From positions 1 to 11,095 of the forward strand of contig CACXFF010000414.1 of the NCBI GenBank assembly GCA_902766805.1: a stretch of DNA of 11,095 bases, written 5' to 3'. The position numbers and the translations under genes were made by a program. The notes under the pieces were generated by a model. That model saw only the letters and a list, made by a program, of their open reading frames with translations, made no database searches and was not told the DNA's origin. Shown here piece after piece: positions 10,745 to 11,095 of the stretch (position 1 is the first letter of the stretch; the number at the start of each line of letters is the position of its first letter). This stretch comes from an uncultured Coriobacteriaceae bacterium. GTDB taxonomy: Bacteria > Actinomycetota > Coriobacteriia > Coriobacteriales > Atopobiaceae.

Positions 10745-11095
10745 ATGGTTTGGAGAGACGACCCGGCAAAAGACGTCATTGGGAAAACGGTTACAGGCAC
10801 GGTCGACCGACCCATCGGGAGCCGCCATCCCCGATACCCTGACATGGTGTATCCCGTGAACTATGGCTTCGTGGACGGAGTCATCGCTGGTGACGGCGAC
10901 TATCAGGATGCCTACGTGCTCGGCACGGACAAGCCGATTGAGTCGTTCGCGGGCAGGGTCATAGCCGTGTACCACCGCTTCAATGACGCGGAGGACAAGT
11001 GGGTCGTCTCCTTGGACGACTCTGACTACGCTGACGAAGAGATACTGCGGGCGATTCGCTTTCAGGAGCAGTACTTCGAGGGGGAGCTCGTCCGC
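10745..11095 (+). CDS. Short inorganic-pyrophosphatase-like protein, 3' end cut by the window
   Basis: It resembles the short (about 115-120 residue) proteins, common in Firmicutes and annotated as inorganic pyrophosphatase, which would hydrolyse pyrophosphate in the cytoplasm. The 117 visible codons run without a stop to the window end; by family length only a few codons are missing. Visible: IGKTVTGTVDRPIG at 12-25, the YPVNYGFVDG core at 36-45, the acidic D-G-D-Y-Q-D at 50-55, and HRFNDAEDKWVV at 77-88, whose Asp and Lys residues suit metal and phosphate binding. The acidic block follows the family I D-x-D-x-x-D spacing, but Tyr-Gln replaces the usual Pro-hydrophobic pair, and the protein is far shorter than the roughly 175 residues of E. 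coli Ppa. Activity on pyrophosphate is therefore inferred. In 28 of 117 codons the third base is A or T, clearly more than in gltB. It may not share the carAB transcript, given the 137-base gap. Confidence 0.85.
   Translation, partial: MVWRDDPAKDVIGKTVTGTVDRPIGSRHPRYPDMVYPVNYGFVDGVIAGDGDYQDAYVLGTDKPIESFAGRVIAVYHRFNDAEDKWVVSLDDSDYADEEILRAIRFQEQYFEGELVR

Noticed and set aside
10665..10859. A 64-codon plus-strand frame between carB and the window end
   Set aside because: It overlaps the clear pyrophosphatase-like frame, which carries family motifs; this one shows none.

Overview
This window holds a run of housekeeping nitrogen-metabolism genes, all on the + strand, from a high-GC bacterium. Codon third positions are almost all G or C in the first genes. 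The strong AGGAGG-type ribosome sites, the Bacillus/Clostridium-like form of the glutamate synthase small subunit, the clostridial-type start of the dapF-like gene and the short clostridial-type pyrophosphatase together suggest a high-GC Gram-positive. A coriobacterial (Eggerthella-like) origin would fit, but this is an inference from recalled family resemblance and not a search result.

Layout: (1) 1-4059, gltB, glutamate synthase large subunit, cut at its 5' end by the window. (2) 4063-5526, gltD, glutamate synthase small subunit, starting 3 bases after gltB. (3) 5555-6058, a 167-residue diaminopimelate epimerase (DapF) fragment that has lost its C-terminal third and also carries Arg in place of the first catalytic Cys. 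(4) 6080-7402, carA, and (5) 7389-10607, carB, the two subunits of glutamine-dependent carbamoyl-phosphate synthetase, overlapping by 14 bases. (6) 10608-10744, a 137-base gap with weak hairpin potential and no convincing promoter or terminator. (7) 10745 to the window end, a short inorganic-pyrophosphatase-like gene that lacks only its last few codons.

The first five genes have gaps of 3, 28, 21 and -14 bases and each internal start has a Shine-Dalgarno sequence, so they look like one transcription unit. GOGAT turns glutamine plus 2-oxoglutarate into two glutamates. CarAB uses glutamine amide nitrogen to make carbamoyl phosphate for arginine and pyrimidines. The operon therefore joins two major glutamine-consuming steps.

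I see no new defence, mobile or RNA-based system here. The observation most worth following up is the DapF fragment. It is an intact, normally codon-biased frame with its own ribosome site inside a core operon, yet neither of the two cysteines that do the chemistry remains, and its single stop codon is in frame with carA. Smaller points are an Asn for His next to the CarA nucleophile, an extra segment of about 30 residues in CarA, and distinct codon use in the pyrophosphatase-like gene.
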